A DNA stretch of 64,000 bases from a bacterium 1XD42-1 (lineage in GTDB: Bacteria; Bacillota; Clostridia; Oscillospirales; Ruminococcaceae), in assembly GCA_003612625.1 (NCBI GenBank), contig RAZJ01000011.1, positions 1 to 64,000 on the forward strand, written 5' to 3'. Below the pieces are notes generated by a model, which saw only the letters and a program-made list of their open reading frames with translations, did not search any database and was not told the DNA's origin. Below are positions 1 through 8,298 of the stretch, in pieces (positions within the stretch are counted from its first letter, which is position 1; every line of letters begins with the position of its first letter). Position numbers and translations under genes: made by a program.

Positions 1-465
1 TTCAAGCTGTTCATGTGAAATATCCAGTATGCTTCGCTGGATAAATTGGAACGCATGATTATTGATAAGTACATCAAGCGTTCCAAAATAATGTACGGTT
101 TTCTCTACGCAATTCTTTGCAAAATCTGAATTTTTTAAATCTCCCTTTAAAAGCAGACATTCGCCGCCAAACTGCTTGATTTTTTCAGCAGTCTCATTTG
201 CATCACGGTCTTCATCAAAGTAAACAATAGCAACTTTTGCCCCTTCTTTTACGAAATCATACGCAACTGCTCTGCCAATCCCGCTATCACCTCCAGTGAT
301 CAATGCCACTTTGTTTTCCAACTTACGGCCTGATTTACAGCATTCGCTCATTGGCAATGGCTTCATAATGTATTCCAGCCCCGGTTGTTCGTTTTGATGC
401 TGCGGTGGAAACCCGACAGGAAAACTGCAATGATTCAAGTCATAATAACGATTATTTTGATTCAT
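1..465 (-). CDS. SDR-family oxidoreductase, C-terminus off the window edge
   Basis: Short-chain dehydrogenase/reductase of the YdaD/GSP39-like stress group, an NAD(P)-dependent oxidoreductase of unknown substrate. Only the first 155 codons are present. After a ~50-residue N-terminal extension the Rossmann nucleotide site reads ITGGDSGIGRAVA, followed by the acidic GDL turn and LDVLINNHAFQ, where most family members have NNAA/NNAG. The catalytic Tyr-x-x-x-Lys lies beyond the window. The start ATG at 465-463 has an AGGT-type ribosome site at about 474-479. Its neighbour is a manganese catalase on the same strand, so an oxidative or general stress role is plausible. The family assignment is firm, the substrate is unknown. 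Confidence 0.88.
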   Translation of the reverse strand, partial: MNQNNRYYDLNHCSFPVGFPPQHQNEQPGLEYIMKPLPMSECCKSGRKLENKVALITGGDSGIGRAVAYDFVKEGAKVAIVYFDEDRDANETAEKIKQFGGECLLLKGDLKNSDFAKNCVEKTVHYFGTLDVLINNHAFQFIQRSILDISHEQLE

Positions 466-648
466 AAGCGGATACCTCCCATATGTCATGATATGCCGGT
501 TATTATGAGGGGTGCTTATGGGAAAGAAGAAAAAGATCCCGCTCAGATATAAAACAAATACCGTTTTCATAACATCAGGAAAGGTTTGTTTTATAATTGA
601 ACGGGAAAATATAACTGCTAATCATTCATAGAAGTTTATTCTGCTTTA

Positions 649-1317
649 TCAGTTAAAAGATGGCGGTGTCACTTCTGTATTTGAAAAACTACTGTTCTGT
701 GGTGACGGCTCAGACATGCTAAAATACATTTTAGCTGCTTTTGTAGTTCCAAAGTCGCGGTTTGAGCCAGTACTTTGTACTTTGTTAAAGGCTTCTCTAA
801 ACATGGCATTATGCGCCTCTTCCCGATTGAGAAGAAAGTCTATGGTTTCTTTTACCTTTTTATCATTGATTTGACGGTAAAGGTACTCATAAACAACTTT
901 TGCCCGCTGCTCAGATGCGATATTAGAAAGCAGATCAGCACAAAGATCTCCAGTAACGGTTACATAATCGCCTGTCCAGGAATATCCGGAAGCATTGAGC
1001 AAACCGGGATTCAGTCCCAGTAATACATGAGACTGAATTTCACCTGCAGGAACAGTGGCGGCGTCCACATCGTGGCCGTTCAGAAAATTGATTGTCTGTG
1101 CCACCATTTCCATATGCCCAAGCTCTTCGGCCGCAATATCAAGAAACAGATCCTTGATTTCTGGATCTTTAATGCGAAAGCTTTGGGACATATATTGCAT
1201 AGCCGACTTTAATTCACCATTTGCACCGCCAAGCTGCTCCTGAAGGAGCGCTGCATACTGCGGATTTGGTTTTTCTACTTCCACAGGATGAAACAACATT
1301 TTTTCATGTTTGAACAT
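649..1317 (-). CDS. Manganese catalase family protein
   Basis: Ferritin-like di-manganese protein of the catalase/CotJC family, expected to disproportionate hydrogen peroxide. The five metal-ligand positions can be read off: E35, E65 and H68 in the EELGHME helix, E136, and H169 in the REEAHNAMF helix. The E136-H169 spacing of 33 matches the spacing recalled for the Lactobacillus enzyme. At 222 residues it is shorter than the ~270 of secreted or cytosolic enzymes and nearer to CotJC, so a spore-coat location is possible. The last ~35 residues are a Ser/Asn/Pro-rich tail. The start is preceded by GGAGGT with suitable spacing. It stands between stress-type genes. Confidence 0.88.
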   Translation of the reverse strand: MFKHEKMLFHPVEVEKPNPQYAALLQEQLGGANGELKSAMQYMSQSFRIKDPEIKDLFLDIAAEELGHMEMVAQTINFLNGHDVDAATVPAGEIQSHVLLGLNPGLLNASGYSWTGDYVTVTGDLCADLLSNIASEQRAKVVYEYLYRQINDKKVKETIDFLLNREEAHNAMFREAFNKVQSTGSNRDFGTTKAAKMYFSMSEPSPQNSSFSNTEVTPPSFN

Positions 1318-1395
1318 CAGTTTATACCTCCATTCTTTAAAATATTATTTTCTTATTTAAAATACAATATTCGTTTTTCGGTTTCGTTATCTATA

Positions 1396-1437
1396 AAACC
1401 GTAGCGGTTCCCTATTGCAAGGGAACCGCTACGGTTT
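1396..1437 (-). terminator. Perfect 17-bp stem-loop downstream of the flavodoxin gene
   Basis: Arms 1396-1412 and 1421-1437 are fully complementary with an 8-nt loop. On the minus strand the hairpin follows the flavodoxin stop codon by about 50 bases. The 3' arm ends in three T residues on the plus strand and in AAA-derived U residues on the minus strand, so it could stop transcription either way. It is most likely the terminator of the 1489-2753 operon. Confidence 0.75.
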
Positions 1438-1488
1438 ATCGTAAATTTTTTCTACTAACCTCACCAAGAAAACAGAAAAAATATGGAA

Positions 1489-1965
1489 TTATTTGCTTAT
1501 TTCAGCCCAAACTTTCAATTCATTTTCACTGATATTTACGGAGAAAACCTCTCCCTTCTTTAAGTCAGCTCCTGCACAAGACGGAGCCAATTCCTTATTC
1601 GTATTTCCCATTCCACTGCCACCAGAAGTTGCCAGTGGAATAATTTTTTTCCCGCTAAAGTCATATTGCTCCAAAAATGTATTGATAATGGTGGGTGCAA
1701 CATACCACCAAATGGGGAAAGCAATATAAATTGTATCATACTGCTCCATGTTATCTACGGTATTTGCTACTGCTGGACGGAAGGATTTATCCTCCATCTC
1801 AATGCTGCTGCGGCTTTTTTTATTCGTCCAATCCAGATCAGCAGATATATAAGGCACTTCTGGTTTGATTTCATGTAAATCCGCACCAACTACAGATGCC
1901 AATTTTCCTGCTAATTTAGCTGTTGTTCCAGTTGCACTAAAATACGCTACTAATACTTTACTCAT
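1489..1965 (-). CDS. Flavodoxin
   Basis: FMN-binding electron carrier of 158 residues. The N-terminal strand plus phosphate loop reads VAYFSATGTTAKLA (SATGTT binds the FMN phosphate), and FPIWWYVAP with the following ATSGGSGMG form the isoalloxazine loops. The overall layout is that of the flavodoxin_4 type common beside oxidoreductases in Clostridia. It lies 17 bases downstream of a carboxymuconolactone decarboxylase-cupin gene on the same strand, so the two are probably co-transcribed and end at the hairpin at 1396-1437. The redox partner is not identified. Confidence 0.9.
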   Translation of the reverse strand: MSKVLVAYFSATGTTAKLAGKLASVVGADLHEIKPEVPYISADLDWTNKKSRSSIEMEDKSFRPAVANTVDNMEQYDTIYIAFPIWWYVAPTIINTFLEQYDFSGKKIIPLATSGGSGMGNTNKELAPSCAGADLKKGEVFSVNISENELKVWAEISK

Positions 1966-1982
1966 GTCTTATTCATCCTTTC

Positions 1983-2753
1983 CTACTTTAACGCTCCATA
2001 AACGGCATCTGTTACTGGCTCCTGCCATTCATCGGAACTATTTTCACCTGGCACCTCTACAGCCAAATGGGAAAACCAACTATCTGGTGCAGCACCATGC
2101 CAATGTTTTACACCCGTAGGGATATTGATACAGTCTCCTGGTTTTATTTTTACAGCATCCTTGCCCCACTCCTGATAATAGCCACAGCCTGCTACGCATA
2201 TGAGAATCTGACCGCCGCCTTTATCTGCATGGTGGGTATGCCAGTTATTACGGCATCCCGGTTCAAAAGTTACATTAAAAATTCCAGCCTGTGCTGTGGA
2301 AATGGGCGCTAAGAAGCTCTTACCGGAAAAATACTGGGCAAAGTCATTATTTGGTGCACCAATAGGAAATATCATGGATTTCGCATGTGCTCTCATTTCA
2401 GGATCTGTATACTCTAAATCACCTTCACCTGGTTCCCAGATTTCCTTTGCCAGATTAAATACCGCCCATCCTTTTGGCCAGCCTGCATAAAAAGCAGTAT
2501 GTGCAATAATTGCTGCAATTTCTTTCTGTGTTACGCCATGATCTTTCGCATTTTGAAGATGAAATTTTAAAGATGAATCTGTAATACCAGATGCCATCAA
2601 TGCGACAACTGTTATAATACTTCTGGTCTTTACGTCAATATTCTGGTTATTCCAATTTTCCCCAAAAAGAATATCATCATTATGATGTGCAAATTCTGGA
2701 GAAAATCTACCAAGCGCATTCCGTCCTGCGGTTTGAACTATTTTTTCTGCCAT
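1983..2753 (-). CDS. Carboxymuconolactone decarboxylase-cupin fusion protein
   Basis: Two-domain protein of 256 residues. Residues ~1-110 are an all-helical CMD/AhpD-like domain, with the typical RSIITVVALMASG and AAIIAHTAFYAGWP segments but no CxxC, so it is probably not a peroxidase. Residues ~130-250 are a cupin with the metal-binding NNWHTHHAD motif, GGQILICVAGCG, PGDCINIPTGVKHWHGA. Such fusions recur next to flavodoxins and aldo-keto reductases in Firmicutes. The reaction is not established; a role in detoxifying small reactive compounds is inference. It is the first gene of the two-gene operon with the flavodoxin. Confidence 0.85.
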   Translation of the reverse strand: MAEKIVQTAGRNALGRFSPEFAHHNDDILFGENWNNQNIDVKTRSIITVVALMASGITDSSLKFHLQNAKDHGVTQKEIAAIIAHTAFYAGWPKGWAVFNLAKEIWEPGEGDLEYTDPEMRAHAKSMIFPIGAPNNDFAQYFSGKSFLAPISTAQAGIFNVTFEPGCRNNWHTHHADKGGGQILICVAGCGYYQEWGKDAVKIKPGDCINIPTGVKHWHGAAPDSWFSHLAVEVPGENSSDEWQEPVTDAVYGALK

Positions 2754-2954
2754 ATTCTTGTCCTCCTACTGTTATTTATTTTAGTCTATCCAGCCATGTT
2801 TTTATAGTCACCACAGTTGAAAAGCAGCAGAAAGCGCATCGTCAAAAGATGGCTCATAAGGAAGAATTTTTCGTAAAAATTGTATCATTTTAGTTAACAC
2901 CTTATACACAAGGATTTGATGTATAATGAAAGGGAAATAAGGAGGCAACTAAGA

Positions 2955-3068
2955 ATGGCAAAAAAACAACGGAAATACGATATAGAGTTTAAAATGCAGG
3001 GCGTAAAGCTGGCAAAGGAAATTGGCGGGGCAAATGCATTGCTTTCTTTTGGGCAAAGAGAGAAATAA
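2955..3068 (+). pseudogene. IS3-family OrfA transposase, N-terminal remnant
   Basis: The first ~28 codons (MAKKQRKYDIEFKMQGVKLA...) are a typical start of the helix-turn-helix subunit of IS3 transposases, with GGAGG at 2941-2945 upstream. The similarity stops at about 3040 and the frame closes at 3068 after 37 residues, so most of the ~100-residue subunit is missing. The stretch up to ~3190 has plus-strand fragments that resemble the end of OrfA but in a broken frame. Confidence 0.6.
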
Positions 3069-3217
3069 GGAATTCCGCTGAAAAAGGGAGAGAAGTCTTA
3101 TCGGAAAGATGTTCATATTTTTTCAAGGCAAATAAAACTGCCTGTTCTGCTAGGGGACGGCAGGGAAGAAAACGTTGTGCCATTACAGTGAAATGATTTA
3201 TTAAACCTCTTGCGAAA

Positions 3218-4261
3218 TTAAGCCAAGCGGTCAAAATTGCAGATACCAGCAATAAGGGAAAAGCGAAGAGCAAAACGTTTTCTGCGATTGCGATAGCATT
3301 CAGAGAGGATACGAAACCTTTTGACAAAGCGGATGACATGTTCAACATATTCCAGGATTGTTTCATCGGAGAGGGCGATATCAGAGCAGAGAAATACCCG
3401 AAGGGCTTTTTTCTTGCCCAAAGCCCCAACCACAGCATGGTCAATTTTGTCCAGGGCCCCCTCATAGCGATACACCATGTAGGTGCGGCCTTTCACCGTT
3501 ACAGGGTGAAAACAACCGGGGTCAAGAGAGAAAGCCAGGTCTGCTGCGGAAATCCGCCTTCCCTCCGGATATAAGATGCGATTGGTTTTCATTGCGCCGA
3601 TCAAGTGGCAGTTCTTCTCTTGGCAGGCGTCAAAAATGGCGTGGCTGGTATACCAGCTGTCCGCAAGGACGTAAGCATCCGAGTCTGCCGGAAAGGAACG
3701 AATGATCTCCAGTGTCATGTCGATTTTTGTTCCGCGCTCCGGGCAGCACCGCTTCATAGAGTAGCACAGTGACGTCTCTCCCGTGCCAACGATTGCCGCG
3801 TGGATCTGATGGCCGTAGATTACTTTCCCTTCCAGATGCGAATAATACCATCCGGCACCCTGGGTTGGCCGTTTCGCCTTTGAAGATGGTTTCGTTTTGG
3901 GCAGGACAGTGTCGTCAATACTGACAAAAACCGGCGTCTTGGTTGCCTGCGCGAGCTCTGTGACTGTCTGGAAGCTCTCGCGTTTTTGCGTTTCTTCCAG
4001 TCGTTCATCATCCCACTTCCCCTTTGACAGAAAATGGCTGTAAGTCGTCCGGTGGACCGGGCCGCCCTCGGCATAGTCCACCATTTTGCCGCTGTTCCCT
4101 TTCAAGCAGCTGGTCAGGATCATCTCCTGGAGCCGCTGCTGGGGGACGCTTGTCAAAAAATCTAAGTGTTTCTCAAAAAAGAATTTGCGTATCTGCTCTT
4201 TCGGTGTTATAATCTTCACAAGGCATTCCCTCTTGTGTTTTGTGGGTCGTTGCGCTTCCAT
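3218..4261 (-). pseudogene. Chimeric transposase: IS701/IS4-type body with an IS5-type C-terminus
   Basis: The open frame of 347 residues joins two unrelated transposases. Residues ~1-300 are a DDE transposase of the IS701/IS4 class, with the first two acidic residues visible in VSIDDTVLPK and VLADSWYTSH. The region that should carry the YRxRWxIE glutamate is absent. From about residue 303 (VEHVIRF) the chain reads VKRFRILSECYRNRRKRF...LIAGICN, the characteristic C-terminus of IS5-family transposases. The junction is near 3340-3350. The protein lacks the third catalytic residue, so it is almost certainly inactive. Whether the fusion arose by IS insertion into IS or by deletion cannot be settled by eye. 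Confidence 0.7.
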
Positions 4262-4311
4262 TATAACACATTTGGGCTATGCCTTTTCTTTTTGCCTTTT
4301 TACGGATTTGC

Positions 4312-5766
4312 TCATTTATAGCAATATGGAGATTTATGGATCAAAATTGATTTCCGTGTAAGAAACCCCTGATTAAATTTTTCCAGTATATCCTCATAGC
4401 TGACCAACATTACACTGCCAAGCTTATTGGCCTTTTCGATACATCCTTTGGTGAAACCAGATTTGGAAAACAAGTAGTAATATACCTTACTGTATGGAAA
4501 CAAGCGGCTACGGTGAATCAGCGTTTCCAATACACCCAAATCGATCTTTTCGTTTGTCCATTTGCACTCTCCAAAGAGGGCTGTGGTCTTGTCCTGTTCC
4601 CCCAGAATATCGATCTCTGCTTGTGATTTTTCGATGGGGTCATTGCCCCACCAGCGTCCTAGAGAAGTGAATTCCACGGGAGATTGGCCCTTCAGCAGTA
4701 GAGTCCACAGGTACTGCTTACATATCTCCTCAAACACTTTGCCCATGTAGTCAGACAGATACGGCGCTATGCGTTGATAAACTAAGTCAGCGGCTCCACG
4801 GGCAATTAGCGAGTTGTTCTCCAGCACAAAACGATGCCAGAAACGGAACATATTGTCTTCAATGGAATACAAGGACTTGCGGGAAGGCTTTTCCCCGCAT
4901 GGCGTTTCCTTCCGCACGATTCCCAGGCTAATCAGATTCTTAATATAGCTTGCGCAGACGTTGGTGTCCTCCCCGAGTTTACTTGAGATCTCAGACATTC
5001 GGGAAGCACCTGCGGCGATTGCAGTAATAATTGCTGTGTAAATAGCGGGCTCCCGCACCTCCTGTTTTAAGAGGTTGACTGGTTCCTCATAGAAAAAGGA
5101 GATTGGATTGAGAAATGTATTTTTGATATTCTCCTCAATACTCAACTTATCATTGATCTGAAGCAAATATTGGGGTGTTCCGCCAACGATTCCATAAGCC
5201 AACGCCTTATCCTCGCCTTGGAAGTGTGAAAAATAACAGCAGCTTTCCTCAAAATCAAAGGGTAGCAGCTTCATCTGTGCCGTGCGCCTGCCGTAAAGCG
5301 GAGTCTTGTATGCCAGCACTTGGCCCTCCATGTAGGACATGGACGAGCCGCAGAGGATCAGCATCAGCTTGGAGGTATCCTTATTTTTGTCGATCAGGAT
5401 CTGCAAAGTAGAGGCAAGACTTTTGGACGAGCGAGCCACATAGGGGTACTCATCCAGCACAAGGACGATCCGATCTTTCTTTGCCAGCTTAAACACATAT
5501 TCCAGCGCCGCCTGGAAGGACACGAAGGAGGTCTCCGCCGCAATGCCGCTGGCGTATTCCAGGATGCTCATACTGAGGTTTTCCAGGTTCTGCTTAGCAT
5601 TGCTCTCCACACCCATGAAATAGATGGCTTTCTTATCCTGGATAAACTGGGTCAGAAGGGCGGTCTTTCCCACACGGCGACGGCCATACAAAACGACAAA
5701 CTCAAACTTATTAGATGCATATAACTGCTCCAATGATTTTAGTTCCCTCTCTCTTCCGATAAACAT
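4312..5766 (-). CDS. AAA ATPase with DUF234-type nuclease-like C-terminus
   Basis: ATPase of the archaeal-ATPase/DUF234 family, 484 residues. Walker A is GRRRVGKT at residues 28-35 and Walker B is VLVLDEYP at 101-108, followed by a winged-helix segment (AGASRMSEISSKLGE...) near 250-290. The C-terminal ~120 residues contain EIDILG and, about 10 residues later, FGECKW, the D...ExK arrangement of PD-(D/E)XK nucleases. Members are common as single accessory genes near mobile DNA in anaerobes; their function is unproven and a DNA-processing or defence role is inference. It stands between IS remnants and a divergently transcribed serine recombinase. Confidence 0.8.
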   Translation of the reverse strand: MFIGRERELKSLEQLYASNKFEFVVLYGRRRVGKTALLTQFIQDKKAIYFMGVESNAKQNLENLSMSILEYASGIAAETSFVSFQAALEYVFKLAKKDRIVLVLDEYPYVARSSKSLASTLQILIDKNKDTSKLMLILCGSSMSYMEGQVLAYKTPLYGRRTAQMKLLPFDFEESCCYFSHFQGEDKALAYGIVGGTPQYLLQINDKLSIEENIKNTFLNPISFFYEEPVNLLKQEVREPAIYTAIITAIAAGASRMSEISSKLGEDTNVCASYIKNLISLGIVRKETPCGEKPSRKSLYSIEDNMFRFWHRFVLENNSLIARGAADLVYQRIAPYLSDYMGKVFEEICKQYLWTLLLKGQSPVEFTSLGRWWGNDPIEKSQAEIDILGEQDKTTALFGECKWTNEKIDLGVLETLIHRSRLFPYSKVYYYLFSKSGFTKGCIEKANKLGSVMLVSYEDILEKFNQGFLTRKSILIHKSPYCYK

Positions 5767-5860
5767 AGGCGCACCTCCATTTCGCTGTATTCAGTATATC
5801 GCATCTATTTTAATTTAGTCAATTATAATTTACTAATTTTAATTACACTAAATTTTCACA

Positions 5861-5889
5861 TTGCGTCTTCATAGAAGCTATGATATAAT
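5861..5889 (+). promoter_or_regulatory. Promoter of the serine recombinase gene
   Basis: TTGCGT at 5861-5866 and TATAAT at 5884-5889 are separated by 17 bases and lie 45 bases upstream of the recombinase start codon. Confidence 0.6.
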
Positions 5890-5933
5890 ACAGATATAAT
5901 AGAACGTTTTAATTTTAATAGAGAGGTTTGCCT

Positions 5934-7469
5934 ATGAACATTGCCGCTTATTGCCGGGTATCTACTGAAAAAGAAGATCAACTTAACAGCCTGGAAGCCC
6001 AAAAACAATTTTTTTCTGAGTATACACAGCGCACAGGAGATACGTTAATCCGCCTGTATGCTGACGAAGGGCTTTCCGGCACAAAAATTAAAAACCGCAA
6101 AGAATTCCTGCGAATGATGGCAGACGCTGAGCATCACCTATTCGATATGGTGGTAGTTAAGGACATCTCCCGCTTTGCCCGAAACACAGTGGATCTGTTG
6201 CAAAATGTCCGCAAATTGAAAGCTCTGGGCATCGAAACCCAATTTCTTACCGCCAACATGACCAGCATGGGTAACAGCGAGTTTGTTTTAACCATCTTTG
6301 GTGCGCTTGCCCAGGAGGAAAGCGCCAACACCTCCAAGCGGGTGAAATTCGGAAAAAAATTGAATGCCGAAAAGGGCCGGGTTCCTAACATCGTCTACGG
6401 ATATGACAAGACCATCGGGGATTACTTTAACCTGACCATCAACGAGGAAGAAGCCGCCATCGTCCGGCAGATTTACCATTGGTACACCCAAGAAGGTTAT
6501 GGTTCTGCTAAGATTGCCAATATGCTAAACGAGCGCGGCCTAAAAACCAAGCGTAACTGCCAATGGAGCCAAAATGCCATAGGGCACATTTTGCGGAATG
6601 AGCTGTATACAGGAAAAATTATCAATGGCAAGCAGGAAGTTACAGACTTTCTAACCGGACAGAGAGCGGACAAGGATGAAACTGACTGGATTGTTGTGGA
6701 CAAGCCCGAGTTACGTATTATTGATGATGAAACCTTTCAACTGGCACAGGAAGTATTACATTCCCGGCATGGTACTTTTAGGCTCACTCGTGAACGGCAG
6801 AGTAATAAACATTTATTCTCTACCCTGATCAAGTGTAAGGAATGTGGCTGGTCCTTCCGCCGCAGTGTACGTACCTACAAAAATACTTACGTCCGCTGGG
6901 TCTGCTCCGGCCACAATGGCCGGGGAGCCAATAGCTGCCCCAATGCTGTGACAGTAGACGAAGAGGAATTGATTGAGGCTTTACAGGAATATTTTTCCGA
7001 ACTGCTGAAAGCAAAGAAATCTGTTATTAGCTATGTAGTGAGCCAGTTCCAGAAGGTATACAAAGCTAAGGATGAAAATTTGAACTATGAGAAAGAACTA
7101 AATTCACAACTTGCAAAGCTACAAAAGACCCGTCAGAAATATATGGACATGTATGCTGATGATCTTATCAGCCGGGACGAGCTGAACGCCAAGATCGGCG
7201 GGATGCGCAAAGAGATCGAGCGGCTGGAAAATGAGTTAAAAATGATCTCCTACAACTTGACCAAGGGAGAGCAGCTTGAGAGCATCCTGAACAGTACATT
7301 CAAGGAGATCGAAGACATCACTGACGTACACCAGATGAGCAACACCCAGCTCAAGCGCATTATACAGAAGATCGAGGTGGATAAAGAGGGGAATGTTGAC
7401 ATCTACCTGCGTCTTTTGGGCGATTTGGGGCTGGATAATACCGTTCTAATTAGTGATAACCTTACATAA
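5934..7469 (+). CDS. Large serine recombinase
   Basis: Site-specific recombinase of 511 residues. The resolvase catalytic domain (1-~150) carries the nucleophilic serine at position 10 in AAYCRVSTEKED, then KDISRFAR and LAQEES. The recombinase domain follows (YGYDKT... ~160-270), then a zinc-ribbon-like segment CKECGWSF...CSGH...CPN (~300-345), and a coiled coil of charged heptads (~360-450). An upstream TTG at 5928 is in frame, but GAGAGG at 5921-5926 fits the ATG at 5934 better. It probably integrates or excises an element in this region. The nearby ATPase and downstream gene fragment may mark that element, but no clean attachment sites are proven. Confidence 0.93.
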   Translation: MNIAAYCRVSTEKEDQLNSLEAQKQFFSEYTQRTGDTLIRLYADEGLSGTKIKNRKEFLRMMADAEHHLFDMVVVKDISRFARNTVDLLQNVRKLKALGIETQFLTANMTSMGNSEFVLTIFGALAQEESANTSKRVKFGKKLNAEKGRVPNIVYGYDKTIGDYFNLTINEEEAAIVRQIYHWYTQEGYGSAKIANMLNERGLKTKRNCQWSQNAIGHILRNELYTGKIINGKQEVTDFLTGQRADKDETDWIVVDKPELRIIDDETFQLAQEVLHSRHGTFRLTRERQSNKHLFSTLIKCKECGWSFRRSVRTYKNTYVRWVCSGHNGRGANSCPNAVTVDEEELIEALQEYFSELLKAKKSVISYVVSQFQKVYKAKDENLNYEKELNSQLAKLQKTRQKYMDMYADDLISRDELNAKIGGMRKEIERLENELKMISYNLTKGEQLESILNSTFKEIEDITDVHQMSNTQLKRIIQKIEVDKEGNVDIYLRLLGDLGLDNTVLISDNLT

Positions 7470-7620
7470 AGATATTACAGAACGTTTAAAGAAAATGAAC
7501 CCATTGCTTTACAATCAGGTAAAAGAAGTTCTGGACAAAAACAAGTCTGAACGGCATATTCGCGGGGGCATTGCAACACGGGAAAAATATGCCCGTATGA
7601 AGAAGAATGCAAAAGCATAA
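7468..7620 (+). pseudogene. 3' fragment of an unidentified gene behind the recombinase
   Basis: Immediately after the recombinase stop, in another frame, ~50 codons stay open to a stop at 7618-7620. They read DITERLKKMNPLLYN...GGIATREKYARMKK and have a very basic C-terminus. An in-frame stop at 7447-7449 and the lack of a ribosome site near the internal ATG (7495) suggest the 3' end of a gene whose 5' part is elsewhere. I do not recognise the family with confidence. It may be the host gene into which the recombinase element inserted. Confidence 0.45.
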
Positions 7621-7693
7621 AAATTTCTGAACAGAAGTATTCATAGAAAACAAGGAGGATAAATGGATTAAAGGCCATTTTATATAAATAGAA

Positions 7694-7730
7694 GCCTCCT
7701 GACTATGGAGAAAACCAACAGCCAGGAGGC
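7694..7730 (-). terminator. Stem-loop at the end of the ABC transporter operon
   Basis: Arms 7694-7701 and 7723-7730 are perfectly complementary (GCCTCCTG/CAGGAGGC). It sits one base past the transporter ATPase stop codon. The minus-strand tail is only moderately U-rich, so efficiency is uncertain. Confidence 0.6.
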
Positions 7731-7731
7731 C

Positions 7732-8298
7732 CTAAGTTAAGGAAAGAATATGAGCTTTTAACAGTACAGCTTCTTCCGGCTTATGCAAAGCTGCTAAAAG
7801 CATGGCATCTTTGGGAATATGGCGTAAAATAAAATTAGCGGCAATTTCAATGGCGTTTGCGTCTAAGCCAGTAAAGGGTTCATCTAAAAGCCATAAATTA
7901 CTCTGAAATGCGGCTGCCCGCGCTAAAGCAACACGCCGCCGCATTCCACCGCTTAATTGAGCAGGACAAGCATTTTCCCATCCAGAAAGGCCCAATTCTT
8001 CTAATAAACCGCACAATGCTGTATTAGAAGTATGCGGGGCCACTAATTGGAGCTGTTGAAGGGCTGAAAGGGATGGCGGCAGCCGATCCTCTTGAAATAC
8101 CATAGAAGTACGGCAAAGATTTATAGTACCTTCTATTGGATGGAGCAAGCCTGCTAAAAGGGAAAATAAAGTGGACTTCCCGCTGCCGGATGGCCCCATT
8201 AAAGCAATTTTTTCTCCTGGTTCCATAGAAAGACTATAATTTTTAAAAATCAGCTCTTTTCCTGGATAAGCAAAAGAAATATTTTCACAAAGCATCAT
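7732..8298 (-). CDS. ABC transporter ATP-binding protein, SsuB/TauB-like
   Basis: Cytoplasmic ATPase of an importer, 188 residues, short for the family (~250). Walker A is GPSGSGKST, the signature LSGGMRRR, and Walker B LLDEPFTGLD. The open frame extends upstream, but the ATG at 8298 is the real start because it overlaps the permease stop in an ATGA arrangement (8295-8298). Together with the permease and lipoprotein upstream it forms a complete ABC importer of the nitrate/sulfonate/pyrimidine-precursor class. The substrate cannot be read from the sequence. Confidence 0.9.
   Translation of the reverse strand: MMLCENISFAYPGKELIFKNYSLSMEPGEKIALMGPSGSGKSTLFSLLAGLLHPIEGTINLCRTSMVFQEDRLPPSLSALQQLQLVAPHTSNTALCGLLEELGLSGWENACPAQLSGGMRRRVALARAAAFQSNLWLLDEPFTGLDANAIEIAANFILRHIPKDAMLLAALHKPEEAVLLKAHILSLT

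Larger units (their letters stand above)
2955..4261. mobile_element. Nested insertion-sequence remnants (IS3, IS5 and IS701-like)
   Basis: Three pieces of transposase sequence lie back to back. An IS3-type OrfA N-terminus is on the plus strand at 2955-~3040, with possible decayed C-terminal remains to ~3190. An IS5-type C-terminus is on the minus strand (~3218-3345). A DDE transposase of the IS4/IS701 type that lacks its C-terminal catalytic part occupies ~3346-4261. None is complete, and I could not define terminal repeats by eye. Confidence 0.7.

Noticed and set aside
2989-3465. Minus-strand frame of 158 codons overlapping the IS remnants.
   Set aside because: It reads the IS5 and IS701 pieces in the wrong frame and has no family features.
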